Positions 22,104 to 24,827 of a stretch of DNA of 24,827 bases are shown one piece after another. Position numbers and translations under genes: made by a program. The stretch is taken from contig DASVES010000238.1 in the NCBI GenBank assembly GCA_036380435.1, forward strand, positions 1 through 24,827, read 5' to 3'. The notes beneath the pieces were generated by a model. It made no database searches, was not told where the DNA came from, and was given only the letters and a program-made list of their open reading frames with translations. Source of the DNA: DASQDT01 sp036380435. Its GTDB lineage: Bacteria > Acidobacteriota > Blastocatellia > Pyrinomonadales > Pyrinomonadaceae. Numbering within the stretch: the first letter of the stretch is position 1; each line of letters starts with the position of its first letter.

Positions 22104-22130
22104 TTGATGCCGCGCGTGCTCTGTTATAAA
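22104..22130 (+). promoter_or_regulatory. Candidate promoter for the M28 peptidase gene
   Basis: TTGATG (22104-22109) and TATAAA (22125-22130) with a 15-nt spacer, about 60 bp before the ATG. The -10 box is good, but the spacer is shorter than the usual 17 nt. Confidence 0.3.
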
Positions 22131-22190
22131 GTCCGCTTCCGCCGCGGCGGCCAGGTCACATCACAATCCATTCCACTACCGGAGGTCTCG

Positions 22191-24827
22191 ATGCAGCTTC
22201 TAAAGGGACGCGCCCTCGCCATTCTCTTCCTGTCTTTCACGCTTATGAGCGCGCAGGCCGCGCCGCAGGGCGAACGCCAACTCACGGGCTTCAGCCGCGA
22301 TGGGGCCGAGGCGCAGCGCGCGCTCGAAGCGCGCTTCGACGCGCTGCTCAGGAAGGAGAACCTGCGCGAGTGGATGCGGCGGATGGCGGCGCGGCCGCAT
22401 CACGTCGGCTCGCCCTACGGGAAGGAGAACGCGGAGTTCATGGCCGGGTTGTTTCGCTCGTGGGGTTACGAGGTCGAGGTCGAGCGGTTCGACGTGTTGT
22501 TCCCGACGCCGAAGGTGCGCGTGTTGGAGATGACGGCGCCTGAAAGATTTCGCGCGCGTCTGGAAGAGCCGGCGCTTAAGGAAGATGCGACCTCGAATCA
22601 GAGGTCGGAGCAGTTGCCCACCTACAACGCTTACTCGGTGGACGGCGACGTGACGGGGCCGCTCGTCTACGTCAACTACGGCGTGCCGCGCGATTACGAG
22701 GAGCTTGAGCGTCGCGGCATCGACGTGAAGGGTAAGATCGTCATCGCGCGCTACGGCGGCTCGTGGCGCGGCATCAAGCCGAAGGTCGCCGCCGAGCACG
22801 GCGCAGTGGGCTGTCTCATCTACTCCGACCCGCGCGACGACGGCTACTTTCAGGGCGACGTCTATCCGCGCGGCGCCTACCGCAACGAGCACGGCGCGCA
22901 ACGCGGCTCCGTCGCCGACATGCCGCTCTACCCCGGCGACCCGCTCACGCCCGGCGTCGGCGCGACGAAAGACGCCAAGCGTCTGGAGATTAAGGGCGCG
23001 CCGACGCTGACCAAAATTCCCGTGCTCCCCATCTCCTACGCCGACGCGCAGCCGCTCCTGCGCTCGCTCGCCGGCCCCGTCGCGCCGCAGGGCTGGCGCG
23101 GCGCGCTCCCCTTGACCTATCACCTCGGCCCCGGCCCCGCGGTCGTCCGCCTCAAGCTCGAATTCGACTGGAAGCTCGTCCCGGCCTACGACGTGATCGC
23201 GCGTCTGCGCGGGAGCGAACGCCCCGACGAGTGGATCATCCGCGGCAACCACCACGACGCGTGGGTCAACGGCGCGGACGACCCGCTGAGCGGCATGGTT
23301 GCGCTCATGGAGGAGGCGCGCGCCGTGGGCGAGCTGGCGAAGCAGGGCGCGCGGCCGAAGCGCACGATCATCTACGCCGCGTGGGACGGCGAGGAGCCGG
23401 GCCTGCTCGGCTCGACCGAGTGGGTCGAGGCGCACGCCGAGGAGTTGCGTCGCCACGCCGCCCTCTACGTCAACAGCGACTCGAACGGCCGCGGCTTCCT
23501 CTTCATTGGCGGCTCGCACACGCTCGAACGATTCATCAACGAGGTGGCGCGCGATGTCACCGACCCGCAGAAGAAGATTCCTGTCTTAGAGCGCGCCCGC
23601 GCGCTACGTATCGACGACGGGAGCGCCGACGACCGCCGCGAGGCACGCGAGCGCGCAGACCTCCGTATCACCGCCCTCGGCTCCGGCTCCGACTACACGC
23701 CCTTCCTCCAACACCTCGGCGTCGCCACCCTCAACCTCGGCTTCGGCGGCGAGGACGGCGGCGGCTCCTACCACTCGATCTACGACTCGTTCGACCATTA
23801 CACGCGCTTCGGCGACCCCAACTTCGACTACGGCGTGGCGCTCGCGCAGGTGGGCGGGCGCACCGTCCTGCGCTTCGCCAACGCCGAAGTGCTCCCGCTC
23901 TCCTTCACACACCTCGCCGAAACAATCGGCCGCTACGTCCGCGAGGTGACGAAGCTCGCCGACGACACGCGCGAAGAGATCGCCGAAGGCAACCGCCGCA
24001 TCACCGACAAGACCTTCGAGGCCGTCTTCGACCCCACTGAAGCCTACGTCGCGCCGAAGCCGAAGCCCCCCGCCCCACACCTCAACTTCGCGCCGCTCCA
24101 GAACGCGCTCGCCCGCCTCCAGGAAAGCTCGCGCAAGTACCACGCCGCGCTCGGCGAGCCGGCCGCGCGCGAACGCCTCGCGCGCACGCCGCAGACGCGC
24201 AACGAACTCAACGCCGTGCTCATGCAGATTGAGCGCGCCATGACGCGCGACGCGGGGCTGCCGCGCCGCCCCTGGTTCAAGCACCAGATTTACGCGCCCG
24301 GCTTCTACACCGGCTACGGCGTCAAGACACTGCCCGGCGTCCGCGAGGCCGTCGAACAGCACGACTGGCGCGAGGCCGACGAGATGATCCTTGTCGTCGC
24401 CGGCACGGTCGAGCACCTCGCCGAAACAATCGGCCGCTACGTCCGCGAAGTGACGAAGCTCGCCGACGACACGCGCGAAGAGATCGCCGAACGCAACCGC
24501 CGCATCACCGACAAGACCTTCGAGGCCGTCTTCGACCCGACTGAAGCCTACGTCGCGCCGAAGCCGAAGCCCCCCGCCCCACACCTCAACTTCGCGCCGC
24601 TCCAGAACGCGCTCGCCCGCCTCCAGGAAAGCTCGCGCAAGTATCACGCCGCGCTCGGCGAGCCGGCCACGCGCGAACGCCTCGCGCGCGCGCCGCAGAC
24701 GCGCAACGAACTCAACGCCGTGCTCATGCAGATTGAGCGCGCCATGACGCGCGACGCGGGGCTGCCGCGCCGCCCCTGGTTCAAGCACCAGATTTACGCG
24801 CCCGGCTTCTACACCGGCTACGGCGTC
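22191..24827 (+). CDS. M28B zinc peptidase, glutamate carboxypeptidase II/transferrin-receptor-like, with duplicated C-terminal domain (3' truncated by window)
   Basis: An open frame of 879 codons with no stop before the right edge. A signal peptide is at the N terminus (ALAILFLSFTLMSAQA). The PA domain lies at ~155-250, inserted in the catalytic domain as in GCPII/PSMA. Zinc-site residues match GCPII: His354 and Asp364 (GNHHDAWVNGADDPLSG), Glu401-Glu402 (WDGEEPGLLGSTEW), Asp430 (YVNSDSN) and His528 (YHSIYDSFDHY). The helical transferrin-receptor-like dimerisation domain starts near residue 555 and carries LNFAPLQNALARLQESS and PRRPWFKHQIYAPGFYTGYG. A 504-bp segment of that domain is repeated in frame. 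GGAGG lies 5 nt before the ATG. Such enzymes release C-terminal acidic residues from peptides outside the cytoplasm; the natural substrate here is unknown. Confidence 0.9.
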   Translation, partial: MQLLKGRALAILFLSFTLMSAQAAPQGERQLTGFSRDGAEAQRALEARFDALLRKENLREWMRRMAARPHHVGSPYGKENAEFMAGLFRSWGYEVEVERFDVLFPTPKVRVLEMTAPERFRARLEEPALKEDATSNQRSEQLPTYNAYSVDGDVTGPLVYVNYGVPRDYEELERRGIDVKGKIVIARYGGSWRGIKPKVAAEHGAVGCLIYSDPRDDGYFQGDVYPRGAYRNEHGAQRGSVADMPLYPGDPLTPGVGATKDAKRLEIKGAPTLTKIPVLPISYADAQPLLRSLAGPVAPQGWRGALPLTYHLGPGPAVVRLKLEFDWKLVPAYDVIARLRGSERPDEWIIRGNHHDAWVNGADDPLSGMVALMEEARAVGELAKQGARPKRTIIYAAWDGEEPGLLGSTEWVEAHAEELRRHAALYVNSDSNGRGFLFIGGSHTLERFINEVARDVTDPQKKIPVLERARALRIDDGSADDRREARERADLRITALGSGSDYTPFLQHLGVATLNLGFGGEDGGGSYHSIYDSFDHYTRFGDPNFDYGVALAQVGGRTVLRFANAEVLPLSFTHLAETIGRYVREVTKLADDTREEIAEGNRRITDKTFEAVFDPTEAYVAPKPKPPAPHLNFAPLQNALARLQESSRKYHAALGEPAARERLARTPQTRNELNAVLMQIERAMTRDAGLPRRPWFKHQIYAPGFYTGYGVKTLPGVREAVEQHDWREADEMILVVAGTVEHLAETIGRYVREVTKLADDTREEIAERNRRITDKTFEAVFDPTEAYVAPKPKPPAPHLNFAPLQNALARLQESSRKYHAALGEPATRERLARAPQTRNELNAVLMQIERAMTRDAGLPRRPWFKHQIYAPGFYTGYGV
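23910..24827 (+). repeat. 504-bp in-frame tandem duplication in the M28B peptidase gene
   Basis: Copy 1 begins at 23910 and copy 2 at 24414 (both CACCTCGCCGAAACAATCGG). The unit is 504 bp, exactly 168 codons. Over the 414 bp of copy 2 in the window I count six substitutions against copy 1: three silent and three changing the residue (Gly to Arg, Ala to Thr, Thr to Ala). Copy 2 runs off the window edge. Confidence 0.93.

Noticed and set aside
22200..23519. Minus-strand open frame of about 439 codons
   Set aside because: It overlaps the catalytic part of the peptidase, whose zinc ligands are intact on the plus strand.
23604..24788. Long minus-strand open frame of about 394 codons
   Set aside because: It is antisense to the M28B peptidase gene; its internal repeat simply mirrors the tandem duplication, and high GC keeps stop codons rare.

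Overview
The window looks like a high-GC bacterial chromosome segment from an Acidobacteriota, probably a Blastocatellia-type lineage. The strongest sequence clues are a VWA protein of the acidobacterial VWFA-related family (TIGR03436 type), a ScyD/ScyE-like secreted propeller, an Uma2 nuclease, and a gene set birA / coaX / unknown / rlmD that fits that group. This assignment is inference from protein families; no rRNA or tRNA gene is visible.

Layout, left to right. The left edge cuts through a type ISP restriction-modification enzyme (its C-terminal end, 1-684). It is followed by a secreted ScyD/ScyE-like protein (882-2075) with a clear intrinsic terminator, then birA (2244-3023). From about 3024 to 17028 lies a stretch that looks accessory: an Uma2 nuclease on the minus strand, a GT1/GT28-type glycosyltransferase, a small cytosolic DUF6916 protein, a secreted VWA protein, a Tat-exported DUF6916 paralogue on the minus strand, a membrane-anchored protein with seven repeats (probable 7-bladed propeller), three tandem phage-tail-collar (MdpB-like) proteins in one operon, and a 1673-residue secreted multidomain protein. 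Housekeeping genes resume at 17029 with coaX, a conserved protein of unknown function, a small membrane protein and rlmD. The right part holds a minus-strand zinc-ribbon/TM/transglutaminase-like protein and, divergent from it, an M28B (glutamate carboxypeptidase II-like) peptidase that runs off the right edge.

How the genes may work together. The interval between birA and coaX is dominated by exported or surface-type proteins and by the DUF6916 + tail-collar pair. The two DUF6916 proteins align with each other and differ mainly in cell address (one has no export signal, one has a Tat signal). The three collar proteins form a tight operon behind a good sigma-70-like promoter. I read this as a possible uncharacterised surface-fibre or adhesion module; that is inference.

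DNA-level oddities. Several low-GC repeat or inverted-repeat blocks sit exactly at gene ends in otherwise GC-rich DNA. Heptamer arrays (AGTTCAA and its reverse complement) extend the coaX reading frame and supply the TTG start of the next gene. A/T-rich repeats precede coaX. A three-armed inverted repeat overlaps the glycosyltransferase stop codon. At the right end, the M28 peptidase carries a 504-bp in-frame tandem duplication of its C-terminal domain, with six substitutions between copies over the 414 bp that can be compared; it may be real or an assembly effect, since the window ends inside the second copy.
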